The position numbers were made by a program, and so were the translations under genes. Of a stretch of 64,000 bases of DNA, positions 47,230 through 59,700 are shown piece by piece. Position 1 is the first letter of the stretch; the number at the start of each line of letters is the position of its first letter. Source of the DNA: Ephydatia muelleri (lineage: Eukaryota > Porifera > Demospongiae > Spongillida > Spongillidae). The stretch covers positions 7,627,556 to 7,691,555 of the forward strand of contig JABACO010000014.1 in NCBI GenBank assembly GCA_013339895.1, in the 5' to 3' direction. The notes beneath the pieces were generated by a model that was not told the DNA's origin, ran no database searches, and saw nothing but the letters and a program-made list of their open reading frames with translations.

Positions 47230-47420
47230 AGGCTCTAAAGGTGTAACATTACAAGTACATTGATCACGTATCTTCTTCACTCTGTCAGCTAACTAGCAGT
47301 CAGATATTGCACTGAACAAATTGCCTAATCGATCAACAGAGGCAAAACGTCGCTCAGAAAATGCTAGTCAATGCATTCTCGATGTTCGCACAATGCCACA
47401 ACATCTATGACCTGAATTTC
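47230..47420 (-). pseudogene. hAT transposase C-terminal fragment
   Basis: Minus-strand text LAFSERRFASVDRLGNLFSAI resembles the SER.FS.L.RLK core of the hAT dimerisation region, with stops around it. It lies upstream, in the sense of that strand, of the N-terminal fragment at 47057, so it belongs to another copy or to a rearranged one. Confidence 0.45.
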
Positions 47421-49490
47421 ATCAATGAGGCACAAACTCATGCATTAGGTGGGGTAAAACACTTTTATGAGTTCATGTGAACTTTAGATCGACTGCACAA
47501 TTGATTTCTATACAGACCAGTCCATCCTTTCCTCAGGCAACCGTCCCCATCAAAATGCATGTACTGGGGGATCATGCCATTCCATGGGCCAATTCAACCC
47601 ACGTTGGTTTTGTAAGTTTAACAGGTTGCCAAGTCCATTCATGCTAAGTTTACATGACTTGGCCTAGCAAACACAGCAGTAACTGATGAAGTACAGCATC
47701 TGCTGTGTATAGTCACGGAACACTTAATAAGTACTACCCCACAACAAAAGAGAAAAAAATTAACTTAGTTCTCAGTTTTGGTAGAGGTAATATGAAATTA
47801 TCTCTGCTTTTGGATATCTATATGTCTGCAACCAGCAACAGCAATCCATAGGCGTCTTGTGCCCTGTGCACAGTATAGAAGTGCTTTTATCATCCGTTTG
47901 GTGTATGGATAGCCATGTAGGCAGTGTACAGCTCAGCTCTAGACCCTTAATAGAAACGAAAAATATGATACGTGATATAAAAAATACAACGCTTTAGCTC
48001 TTTCATATTACCCTTTCATTCGTCTCAGCGTAAAATGCTGGAATAGAAGTACGTGTAGATCATCGAATAGCGAACGAAAATGGCGACTTTTAACACCTCT
48101 TCAGAAAATTCGGCGACACACGCCTTTAGTAGACACAAGTACTACAGGTATCTATAAACCATACAGGTAAGGTTGTCGTTTAGCCCACTGTTGTGCATGA
48201 GAGTTGCTACCGTCTTTAGAACTCACGAAGTCCGTACGTCCTGAAATAAGTCGCATGTCTTCAAGTCACAAAAACTGGCACGGTAAGGCCACGTGATTTT
48301 ATGTATAATATGAGGGTCAGAGGTGTTTCTTCAGCATTTTATGGCTTGTAGGTTCTGTGTGCTTTGTGTATAACGCATTCCACAGGGATTTAGTTATTTG
48401 TTCATTGCTATGGGACAGCAAACCAGTTTCAAAATTTCTGGGCGGAGGCCTAGCTACTTTCCCCGCGTTCAATGAGAGTGCACAAGCGTGCTTGCATTAG
48501 TTAACTAGTTCATGACGAAAAGCACGACTTACTGCATTACGTAATGACCGCAACTGCAAGTACTAATTACTTTTTCTTTGACAATTTTTAGCACTTTTTC
48601 TTTCAGTGAAAATGCCATAAAAAATATATAATCATGATTTTCCGATTTTTCTCTATCCACTGATGCAATCGGAAAATATTTTCGACTTAAATGCATACAT
48701 GTCCTCTCGATGTATTGGGATTTCTGGATATGTTGTAGTTTTGTTTTTAGAGGTGCATTGATGAGTGCCAAGTATTGTTTCTTAATTCGATGACTCTGTT
48801 TCAGATTCATATTGGGAAAAATACACACATTAGTAGAATCAGAAGATTCACTTTCAGATTCATGAAAATGTAATTGCAATCTGTATATTAAGTAATATCA
48901 CAGTTGATAACATACAAAAGGTGCACAAATTAGCTTAAACGTGGTTTGAGTACGTAATAAACTCTTCCTTGCATGCAAAGATGTCAAGCAAGTTGAATAA
49001 ATAAAAGTGAAACCGAGGCTCCTATGCTGAGGCTAATGGAAATGCTGCAGTATTTGTTTGTTTCATAATTACAATACAATTCAGATATACTGACAATTTG
49101 ATATGACAACACCTAAGCAACAAGTTCAATGGAGAAAATTAGCATTAGCTCAAGCTTTAAAAAGATTCGTGACGTACATGCATTCATAACCTCAATTGCT
49201 AAGACACATGCATGAGGTGAACAGTTAACCACACTGCTGCGATTGGAACACACCAGAAAATGTGACATCCTGGGATTCCCGTGAACTTCTTTCGTCCTCC
49301 TCACACGTACGCGCACAACCTTCTCTGTCCATCTCATTGGCCTCAGCAGTACTAGTCCAAATGTTACGGTGTCTACATACTGTCGAATACGAGTAGAAGC
49401 ATTTCATCTAAACAGTCTTGCATATTGCACAATTGCAGGCATACAGCCCCACCCTTTTTCGCTTTCCCAACGTACATTGTGAAAAAGGTT
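47421..49490. other. Intergenic stretch; one unassigned 116-codon frame
   Basis: A minus-strand open frame at 48879-48529 (MQLHFHESESESSDS..) has mixed, protein-like composition with a basic middle and a Cys-rich end (STCSCGHYV), but no family is recognised and no flanking exons were found. A run at 49407-49113 is similar in quality. The rest shows nothing. Confidence 0.25.
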
Positions 49491-49554
49491 TCTCTAGCTA
49501 GAATGCAAGCACAATTCACGTGCGCGCACGTGCATTTTCAAAATGTCCTTGCTT

Positions 49555-50405
49555 CGTGAAAGTCTCTTCTTGCGGAAAATGACACCTATCATGACCTTCA
49601 ACGCAGACAAATACGTTTGATGGAGGAGAGAATCCTCCAATTAGAACGTCTAGATGCTCTGGATGATTCTATGGCTGAAATGAACATTCACATCGCAGAG
49701 GGTGTAGGTGCTGGTAGGTGACAACTATTAGTGTCGAAGTGTTTATGTGATTTATACATCATAGCAGAAACACCACAAACCACAAAAACAGCCAAAAGCT
49801 GCGTACCTTTAGTGAACTAAGATACGTACATTTAAAAATTAACGACTTTCTATTTGATTCATAGGAAGTTCTTCAAGATGCATTTCAGCAACATGCAGCT
49901 GAAGTGGAACTGGTACTAAAGGAAAACACCTGGGCTGAAGTCAAAGACACACTGAAAGAGAAACTATTTGAGTCTGTCAAGGCACTTATGGTTTTCCAAA
50001 GGTATCCCGTTCCGAACGAATCAGCGCTTGTTAAAGGAGTGAAGGTAAGACAGTATATGGACGTTAATACTATGGAACCCTCATGTTTAAGGACTTCTAC
50101 ACGACAAGGAGGAGTACAGCATTTGATCAAGGCAGACCCAGAAAGGCGGAAGCAGCATCGTGTGGTCTTGAAGCGAAGTCGCTTAACTCACGTAAGTCAT
50201 ATATTTAGCGATCCTGCCACGCAATTAAAAATATTCTTGCAGGCTGCTCGAGATAAGGCGTCAGAAATACAATAGAATCGGGGGAGCTAACCGCTGATGA
50301 TAAGGAAAACATTGAAAAACGGCGTTTGTCCATAGAGATGGTATCGGAGTCAGACATATATGTGGTCAGCGATGAAGACGAAGAGGGAGCTACATTCGAA
50401 AAGTA
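49555..50405 (+). CDS. Unknown coiled-coil gene, at least two coding exons
   Basis: A first block near 49566-49703 reads AENDTYHDLQRRQ, then MEERILQLERLDALDDSMAE and ends before GTGTAGG. A second exon starts after TTGATTCATAG at 49865 (EVLQDAFQQHAAEVELVLKE) and runs to the TAG at 50273. Alternatively it splices at a GTAAGT at 50191 to an AG at about 50242. Downstream, the frame containing ADDKENIEKRRLSIEMV and the acidic end SDEDEEGATFEK (stop at 50404) looks like the true C-terminus but is out of phase by one. The protein would be helical, charged and intracellular. No family is recognised. A frameshift or an unseen small intron near 50270 is likely. Confidence 0.45.
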
Positions 50406-50856
50406 GCGCTTGGCTCACCTAAGCAGGGCCCGGGCTATTCGAGCTGCTCATTGAGAAGATTTTGAACTGTAACAATCTGACAAGTTTCTTTTAACCCATA
50501 TCTTAATATGTAGAACCACGTGGCTATTGATTTCTCATGCATTATATGTATCAAATCAATGCAAAAATCCAACACTGATTTAATGAATTTACAATTGATT
50601 TCTCAATAGAATCAAATGACAGATTCACTTATGATTCATAAAGATTTCACAGTGGAAATGACAGTTGATTTCTCAACGAAATCTAATGACAAATATAAGT
50701 CATGATTTATGTAATGATTCTAGTTTGATTTCTGAATTGAATTTAATCCTCGATCAATTTTGGATGTGTCATCTGATTTTTACACATAAATCATCTGTCA
50801 AATCATGAACTGATTCTACTGGTTTTTATTCCTGTGAACGTTCTGTTCGAAACCTA

Positions 50857-51080
50857 ATGTACCTTTACTACGTGTTTATGGACGACGACTTCGCTCTGGG
50901 GGACCCCAGACAGCAGCTCATGGGTCCGTGGCGGAGATCTGAGAGCTCGTTGCGCTCATATGAGCCAGCTATTGCCGCTATTGATAATGGTTGGGCACCA
51001 AGAATACACAATTTTCATGCTGAGAGGCAATGCTCTGGCGAGGCGGCAGACACAGCAATTCAGGGCTTTGATTGCGGGCC
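50857..51080 (+). pseudogene. Glycosyltransferase-like fragment, copy A
   Basis: Reads YLYYVFMDDDFALGDPRQQ, then GPWRRSESSLRSYEPAIAAID, and ends at HAERQ before similarity stops. The MDDD in a YY.F context looks like the DxD metal site of a GT-A fold glycosyltransferase. That is inference; no family name is certain. It is a shorter paralogue of copy B at 54946, with which it shares even the upstream AACGTTCTGTTC. It lacks the downstream WFDA..YDPTF part. Confidence 0.45.
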
Positions 51081-51504
51081 AGTGACAGCATGTACAGGTA
51101 CAAGTGCAGACACGTTAGGGAGGACAAAGGCACACTAAAAGTTCAGCATCAAGTTTTATTTTCATCAGCAAAATAGCACTTCGCTACATAGCTTCACGAG
51201 CTAATCGCATTCGTGGCGAGTGTCCGGTCGAAACGTCATCCTCTGCCACGTTCTTACGAAAGCATGTCTTCCTCGCTCTTTGACCGCTCGAGTTGTCAGG
51301 TAGATGAGGGCAGTCGGTCTCCATTTAGAGCGCACCTTCACGGTAGCTTCAGCCTTCTCCAGGTTTGAGCCGCAAAAGGATGGCAGGTATCGTTCTGGTG
51401 GCCAGCTGTAACGATACTCAGATACGGTGGTAGTAATGGCGCGGGCCGGAGCGGGTGGAACTGAGAAAACTCAGTTCCAAAAGGCCGCCCATTAACGCGC
51501 CACG

Positions 51505-51866
51505 CGGATGTACATACATACTTACACACACACACAACACACACACATACATACATGCATACATACATACATACACACACACACCACACACACACACACA
51601 CACATACATACATACATACATACATACATACATGCATACATACATACATACATACATACATACATACATACATACATACATACATACATACATACATACA
51701 TACATACATACATACATACATACATACATACATACATACATACATACATACATACATACATACATACATACATACATACATACATACATACATACATACA
51801 TACATACATACATACATACATACATACATACATACATACACACATACACACATACACACATACACA

Positions 51867-51917
<51 letters not shown>

Positions 51918-51920
51918 TAA
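51505..51920 (+). repeat. (ACAT)n/(AC)n microsatellite array, about 0.4 kb
   Basis: ACAT tetranucleotides (about 51600-51840) are flanked on both sides by AC runs. Long frames here (HTYI and CMYV repeats) are artefacts of the repeat. Confidence 0.97.
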
Positions 51921-52119
51921 CATACATACCGTGATTTCAACCGGAAAAGCGCGCTTCCGAATTTTGTTCACGCGAAAACGTGAGTGGACCGATTTCATAC
52001 GAATGATTTCACGATCCCCGCATGATTATTGGGATGTAATCCGCGATCAACATCGCACGCGCACGTACAATATTGTACGAGACCGAGCCACATACCGTGT
52101 ACGCGCTGAATTGATTATC

Positions 52120-52515
52120 GTATGATGTAATGGTTGAGGTTGTTGTATTGTAAGCAAATGCACAAGTGTCCAGATATAAGCTACATTTTTCTTTTTTAGA
52201 GGATAAAAATTTGACCAGCAAAGTCTGATTATAACGTTCATCAAGTCCATTAGCGTACAATCAGAGTATTTCTTTCAGTGATATTAGACGTCATTTATAC
52301 AAACAAGTAGTAGTAGTACTTGCTTCATATATATTCAAGCCCACATGTACTTCAAATAACTATAAACTCACTTGTGGGTGATATGGTGTTGTGAGCCTTT
52401 TCTTGATACCAAGCACTTCATTAAGGGTATCATTGAGTTCATTGCAAAATTCAGTACCATTATCAGACAGCAATCTCCCATCTGCATGAACAACTGCACC
52501 GGAGAGTATTGTTCT
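52120..52515 (-). pseudogene. Integrase core fragment (gypsy/GIN type), possibly spliced
   Basis: Minus-strand 52500-52375 reads LLSDNGTEFCNELNDTLNEV and LTTPYHPQ, the second-Asp region of a retroviral-type integrase fold. 52260-52120 continues NGLDERYNQTLLVKF and LDTCAFAYNTT, the catalytic Glu region. A GTGAGT sits right after PYHPQ, and the family text resumes about 110 bases later, which hints at an intron, as in domesticated GIN or Ginger-type genes. No clean AG acceptor was seen, so an insertion in a dead gypsy copy is the alternative. Confidence 0.55.
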
Positions 52516-52554
52516 CATTTAAAAAAATGCTGTACTGTTCATTATATCATATGC

Positions 52555-52585
<31 letters not shown>

Positions 52586-52598
52586 TGATGTATGTATG

Positions 52599-52629
<31 letters not shown>

Positions 52630-53504
52630 TGTGGTGTGTTTGGGTGTGTGTGTGTGTGTGTATGTGTGTGTGTATGTATGTGGTGTGTATGTATGTGGGT
52701 GTGTATGTATGTGTGTGTATGTATGGTGTGTAGTATGTGTGTGTGTATGTATGTGTGTGTGTATGTATGTGTGTGTGTATGTAGTGTGTGTGTATGTATG
52801 TGGTGTGTGTATGTATGTGGTGTGTATGTAGGTGTGTGTGTATGTATGGTGTGTGTATGTATGTGTGTGTGTATGTATGTGTGTGTGTATGTATGTGTGT
52901 GGGTATGTATGGTGTGTGTATGTATGTGTGTGTATGTATGGTGTGTGTATGTATGTGTGTGTGTATGTATGTGTGTGTGTATGTATGTGTGTGTGTATGT
53001 GTGTGTGTATGTATGTGTGTGTGTATGTATGTGTGTGTGTATGTATGGTGTGTGTATGTATGTGTGTGTGTATGTATGTGTGTGTGTATGTATGTGTGTG
53101 TGTATGTATGTGTGTGTGTATGTATGTGTGTGTGTATGTATGTGTGTGTGTATGTATGGTGTGTGTATGTATGTGTGTGGTATGTATGTGTGTGTGTATG
53201 TATGTTGTATGTGTGTATGTATGTGTGTGTGTATGTATGTGTGTGTGTATGTATGTGTGTGTGTATGTATGTGTGTGTGTATGTATGTGTGTGTGTATGT
53301 ATGTGTGTGTGTATGTATGTGTGTGTGTATGTATGTGTGTGTGTATGTATGTGTGTATGTATGTATGTATGTATGTATGTATGTATGTATGTATGTATGT
53401 ATGTATGTATGTATGTGATGTATGTATGTATGTATGTATGTATGTATGTATGTATGTATGTATGTATGTATGTATGTATGTATGTATGTATGTATGTATG
53501 TATG

Positions 53505-53535
<31 letters not shown>

Positions 53536-53552
53536 GTATGTATGTATGCATG
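52555..53552 (+). repeat. (ATGT)n/(TG)n microsatellite array, about 1 kb
   Basis: Compound array: ATGT, then TG-rich TGTGTGTATGTA higher-order units of about 16 bases with GTATGGTG variants, then ATGT again to 53552. The strand sense is opposite to the ACAT array at 51.5 kb. Long translated frames are artefacts. Confidence 0.97.
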
Positions 53553-54084
53553 TCCAGAAATTGTGGACATCAATGCATAACTCGGCTTAGAATTGTGATT
53601 TAAAAATTCTGATTTCACCGTTAAACTCACCAGACACTTTAGAGATTTATCACGTTATTAAAACAGCTAATTAATTAAAAAAATTATATTATTGTTTTCG
53701 CCTTTTAACTAATTAATTGTACGTCTGTATGGTAGGGAAGTTAGGTGAGGTCATTGCTTTTACATAAATCCTGCCAAACTAAGGCTATCGTCGATTTTAG
53801 TGATCTAACCATACGCATGCGCGTCGGTCATACGCGTTAGATTGTAACTCGTGCCCCTGCCATTTATCCTTTCAGAGGTCACATGAACTGTTATTTAACT
53901 ATGTTATTGTTACGGCCGGATATCGTTTGTGCTTGTGTCCTGACTCAACTGACGTTCCTGGCGTGTGAATAGTTTTTCTTTTGATGGTGCGCTCCTTTTG
54001 GATTTCAGTACACAAGGACCATCGTACGAGCTGTTTATTCATATTGGCCTACTCCGACGAAAGGTTGTTTTCCCATAAGTATCT

Positions 54085-54488
54085 ATGGTTTTCCTAATAG
54101 AATGATAACTTGAATCATATATGTGGCTTTCGTTCTTTTGGGTATAGTACTAGTATAAGTTAACTTAGATAGGTCCATCGGGGTCGTTAACCACCCTCCA
54201 CCTTGCATGCACCTTGTCGCTAATAGTTCATAACCATAACCCATTGTTCTGTTCTGTGGCGTCCCTAATCTGTTGTATCCATTCTGTTGCAGTTCTGGGG
54301 ACACCAAAAAACTTGGCCGCCAAACTTTCATGCACTCCTGGAGTATACGCTACGTAGGGAGATATACGAGGGTCTGGGTACATCAAGTTGGTGGTCAGCA
54401 TCACCCTCAAGCAAGCTACAAACCAGAGCCTCAAAAGGAACGGGCTGCTAAACGACAACAATATTGGCAGAGTCCTGAACATGCTCAT
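54085..54488 (-). pseudogene. Beta-lactamase-like (serine hydrolase) fragment
   Basis: Minus-strand text YPDPRISPYVAYTPGVHESL, AAKFFG, then GYGYELLATRCMQGGGWLTT and PMDLSKL resembles the C-terminal half of metazoan beta-lactamase-like/LACTB proteins, where FTPEV..LA.G.FG and a G.(M/L).ST..DL.K(L/F) motif occur. The two parts lie in different frames that meet near 54235, so there is a frameshift or short intron. The catalytic SxxK and YxN part is not present. Recognition is from memory of the motifs only. Confidence 0.4.
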
Positions 54489-54945
54489 TCAGCGAAAAGT
54501 TAAGGCCACTCAAAGGTGTGTGTCATACATGTGAAACCTATAGCTTTGAACCTCAATGGTGATGAGTTTGCTTTAAGCCAAAATTTAATGGTTGATCTAT
54601 GGATGGAGTGCCAAGCACAGATTGGGGAGGTTCCTTTAAGAGAAGTTTGTGGTGGTGACTTCATTATATGTAATGATGCATTGTATGATGGCTTTGTGGA
54701 CTTCACAAAAGCACTTGTGAATCAGGGCGCGTGGGTTGTTAAAGAAATTGAGCTTCTGACATATTGGCTACAGTCATGTAACATCTAGTCAATGTAACAT
54801 GTAACCCTTATGGGTATGGAATATTTACTGATGTCCTCATCTGATACAGATTCACTATGCCAGTGGGTCTATGACACAAGAAAGCTGTGGGGTGAGAAAG
54901 GTGTCTTTCAAGACCATGGGAAGGAACGTTCTGTTCTAAGCCACC

Positions 54946-55578
54946 ATGAACAGAAACCAAACGTACCTCTACTACGTGTTTATGGATGACGACTTCACTC
55001 TGGGCGACCCCAGACAACAACCTGCAGGCCCATGGCGGAGATTTGAAAACGCTTTACGTTCGTACGAGCCGGCTGTTGCCGCTATCGACATGGCGGGTTG
55101 GGTTCCAAAACTACGCGACTTTCATGTTGAGAAGCAGTACGTGCTCTGTAAATGCGGCAGAGTTCAACGGAACTGTGTGGTTTGATGCCATTTGTAACGC
55201 CTTCCACTACAAAGCAATCCGCCATATTCTCCCTTACGACCCCACGTTTGACCAGCAGACGTGGTGGGCCAGTCAAATGTCAGTCATCATTCGAAGCGAG
55301 GTCTTGTTTAGAGGACACATGGAACTGTTTGGCGATAATCCCAAACATCGACCATATCCATTAAGAGACTCAACTTCACTCCAGATATGCTACACCATAT
55401 GACAAAAGACTTAGACACACTCGTCCCTACGTTCCGTGCCAGTGCGCCAATGTCACTATACAGCAATGGAGGACGATGGATCCAATGGAACACGGCTCCA
55501 GCTCGCCTTCTTTATGTTTACCGTCTATTCCATACCATGGCACAATTGCAGCTGGGCGATATGCATGTACTTAATTAG
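54946..55578 (+). pseudogene. Glycosyltransferase-like fragment, copy B
   Basis: Starts MNRNQTYLYYVFMDDDFTLG and runs through GPWRRFENALRSYEPAVAAID. A frame change occurs near 55140, then EFNGTVWFDAICNAFHYKAI, HILPYDPTFDQQTWWASQM and, after another change near 55380, HMTKDLDTLVPTFRASAPM to a stop at 55576. It is longer than copy A at 50857. The DDD motif again suggests a GT-A fold enzyme acting in the secretory pathway, but this is inferred. At least two frameshifts make it a probable pseudogene. Confidence 0.5.
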
Positions 55579-55589
55579 TTGCAATTCGA

Positions 55590-56768
55590 CACAGCATTAA
55601 AAAAAGCTCGTTGAAATAATTCTTGATTTCCAGTTGATTTATCATTTACATTCTGGTACAGGTGGACTTCGCACTGAACGCTATTAATTAGTAAACTGAT
55701 GCCATTACGTGGCTTTGCACTGCACCCTATTAATTAGTATTACTTACTCTTTTTTTTTTGGCTTCAGTCCCCAACCGCTAAAGACATCACAAAGTGATAA
55801 AAACCCATCCTCTATCCTGGCAGGCTGTGTGTTATCCGTTTTATTCCCTTACCAGAGTTGAGGTCCACTGTACCTCTGATTGGCATCCGATGATGTATTC
55901 GGTGCAGCTATAGCTCCATCAACTTTTGCATGCCTGACAACTTAGGGTCCTTACCTAACTACTCAATTTTAGTGAACAACAAATTCCCTCAAAGAAGTGT
56001 AACTTAACACACCACCTTTCCTCAGATGCTCACCCAGCATCAGAGTGGAAATGAAAAGCTTGTCTGACAAATATGTCTACGTGTTCTTGTTTGTCATGCA
56101 ATAATCACATTTCCTTGTTAATCCGTCTTAATATTATAGATGGAACATGAAGATTCCTGCTATGCTGATTGAACGGCACATCCATTTATCACTTCATTGC
56201 ACCTCACAAATGCTATCAAACACACAGGTTGAAGATAATATTGTGTGTCATGCATGTACTCACATATACACACCCAACACACACATAACAAACAGCAGAG
56301 TTACAAGAACTGCGAGTCACATTGCCCCCATAATTCTGGCTAACACTGAACACTTCTTATGGTGGTATGGTTTAATCACCCACACATGCAGACCCAGACA
56401 ATACACATGCATCTTCCAAAAAGTGTTTTCACTCTGCACACATCATGTTTACATGCATCCAATCAATGTAGGCTGGAGATGCCATGTTTAAATATATGAT
56501 CAGACCCAAATCAGAACTCAAATGTTATACATAGCCACAGATTTTATGTTTAACACTTGTACAAATAAACAAATAGAGATGTGCAATAGTATAGAGTTAT
56601 AAAAATGAAAACAAATTGAGAAAAAGAAATAACTTAGTTGGTTGATGCGCGCCTTTCCAACTCAGGGTAAATATAACATTAAGTTACGTCATCCGACCTT
56701 CACATATACAAAATTTACATTCTGAAGGGAAATTAACTTGATTGTGAAAGGGAATGGTACAATAGGAC
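55590..56768. other. Intergenic stretch between copy B and the TRAF gene
   Basis: A/T-rich. A T-run lies at 55751-55760. The 114-codon frame at 56147-56491 is rich in His, Thr and Cys from AC-rich sequence and is not credible as a gene. No repeat shared with other parts of the window was noticed. Confidence 0.4.
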
Positions 56769-59700
56769 TCAAGGACAATCATCCAATGAAGTTGCAGCAT
56801 TAGGTGGTTCCAGCTTCACTCTAAAGTACATGGTGTCATTCTTGACAAATCTTGAATCAGTTAGCACAGAAATTGGTGCAAATTGAGGGAAACCTGAAGC
56901 AAGATTGAATGTATCTTTTGGTTTCTCAAAGCTGTTGCTCTGAGGGTTCGGCAAAAATTTGTGGGTAATAGCAGCATCCAGTTTGAGAGGGTTATCAAGG
57001 TTGACGAGGGATATGACCACACGATGTTTGAATGGCCACAACAGGACATCATCATATTCTGAGCGCATGATAACAAGGAATACTGACACATGTGTACCTT
57101 TGCCTGGTCCATCACCATAAAGGTATGCCCTCAAGCACAGCCGGTAACCATGGGCACTGGTATAGAATGGAGGACTGTAAAGGGATACTATTTTACCAGT
57201 CCTGGCCTCTCTGAATCTTCGTTGAACTTCATTTACTTTCCAAACAACAGTACCATTGATGGTCTTGACCTCCTGAATCTCAACCTTTAAGTTTAATTCA
57301 TCATGGAGTAGTTGCAGGTGAGAAATGCTTTGATTGATGATATCAACATTGCTTGTATAGCGATGGAGGATTTTATTCATTTCCTGTGGAGAAGTGCTTT
57401 AAAAATATTTCGATTCAGCTAGCAACCCTGCATTTTATTACAGAATGTGCACTAAATCCAATATGACTCTTCAACTATATACAATAAACTACTAACTTAT
57501 TTTAATTGCTCTCAAGGCAAATAACAATTATCAAAAATTGACCAGCTGAAGAATTTACCATAAATACAAATATTTATAGACAGACACATTATTTTTAATG
57601 AAGCAAAATCAGGCACCATGTAGGATTGGCTCTATGTGTGTGGCTTTCAATCGAGCATTTCAAGATGATAACAAAATGTTTGCTTCTATTCACCTATTTG
57701 CATATAATATATCAGAGTCATGACATATATGCATGCGCTCCATTGAACAATGCTGTTTTCCTATCAGAGCTGTATGGCCGGTTAATCTGAACATTGTAAG
57801 GGCTAATATGAGGGCTATAATGTCCAGATATTGCCCTCAAGATTATTTCTGAAGTGTTATTTAGTTTTGGTCATGTTTTCGTGTGTTTTGTATGTCCAAT
57901 AATGATTTGTGTTTCAGTAATAATAAGACATATCAGTTACCTCTCCGCTGAACTCAAACATTATGTCTGAAGCAGGAGTAACTGCTGGAGCAGCTGCGCA
58001 AGCCACTGAGCTCAGAAAGCATGAGGCCAACGATGTGAAGTGCAGCGAGTTAGGTTGGTTATGTATCCCTCTTGTGGTTGAGTCATATGGTGCATGGGGG
58101 AAAGAGGCTATGGAGTCATTTTCGAGTCTAGCCTCTCGCCTAGCCATAACATCATCAAGGCCTAAATCTGCTGTTCTATCAGAGCTGTATGGCCGACTCA
58201 ATCTGAACCTAGTAAGGGCTAATGTGAGGGCTATAATGTCCCTATATTGCCCTCTAAATTCTTTCTGAGGTGTTATTTAGCTTTGGTCATGTTCTTGTGT
58301 ATTTTGTTTGTCAATATTGTTGTGTAATAAAATAATAATAATAATAATAAATAAATAATAAATAAATGAAATTAATTACAATATACAAGGGTCAAAATCT
58401 AATAGAACGTTCCAGATGCTCACATTAGCAGGTTACGATGTTGGTGCGTGCAAATTCACAAAAAATCTTGCAGCAACTAAACAGTCCTACATTTAGCATA
58501 TACATTCACCATTGTGTGCAAACGTTTAGGACAGTTTAGTTTTAGGATTCTATCAAACCCGTACTGTACCTTATTTTCTTGCCTATTGCACCACGTCTTA
58601 CAAACCATAAAATGTGTTTTAAAAGTTTACTTGTAGTTAATTACATATTGCAAACGTGCTACTTGGAAGAAGTCTATAGAGGATTAATGCACAAGTAATG
58701 CTACAATTAATACCAACAAATGATAAATATATATACCTGTACTGTTACTGATAGCTGGTGATACATGTCTTCTAAGTTTTTCAGGCCACTCTTCAATTCC
58801 AGCAACGTTTTATCCCTTGGTTCTCCTAATCCATCTGTCTTTCCATTTGTGTTAGCTTTCTCGACTGAATTCTGCTTTTAAGCAGAAATGTGCAATGTAT
58901 GTAAAAACCGTCAGTATAGGGTTTAACAACGTAAAATTTTGTAGTCACATCTGGTCCCAGGCTCCAGCCAGCAAGTTCGCTTCAATGGTATGTGCATCTA
59001 ACGTGGTGCATGCCATAGATTATATAGACTACATACCCTATACCAGGTACAGTCTATGCACATACTTATAAAGTCGCTTCAAATTTCCACATTACAAAAT
59101 GTGCACTTCAATGGTGACCTGACCTGCTGACCATTCTTCAAATAATTCAGCAAGACAGGTGTACATGTACACATCATATATTTGCTGTTACTGTACTACC
59201 CACTTACAATAATCTTAGCTGTATTTATTGTCACCGCTGGCCTTCTTCAACACGTTTTTTTTTTTGTCTAGACATTTTATCCAAATGTGATTAATAATGC
59301 TCTATCAAGTAGGCTTAAGTACTTGAAATCCAATTGCTATATGCCTAGCTGGGATTGTATTTAATAAACTTTAAGTACATGTATGATTTCACTGTCTGTT
59401 ATATGCATGCATACTATTTAAAATTTACATGATTAATAAACATAAGTATGGAACAAAAGGACACTTTTATAATTAGACCCTGTTGAATGACACCATAGTG
59501 TTTGGATTAGGAGTGGTTGAACTGTATATAGGAAAGCAAACTCATTTCCAGGTACATTAATGTCAACCGATGACAGCAATTCACTACACCATTCTCAATT
59601 TTGTGATATTTCACAGAGGAAAATTTGTTTCATAGATGCTCACTTCACTAACTTGAGCTAACAGTTCTGCACATGCATTCTACCAACCTCAGAATATGTA

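Noticed and set aside
51338-53630. Long open frames of 120-360 codons on both strands
   Set aside because: They are translations of ACAT/ATGT and AC/TG microsatellites (HTYI and CMYV repeats) and are open in several frames at once, so they are not genes.
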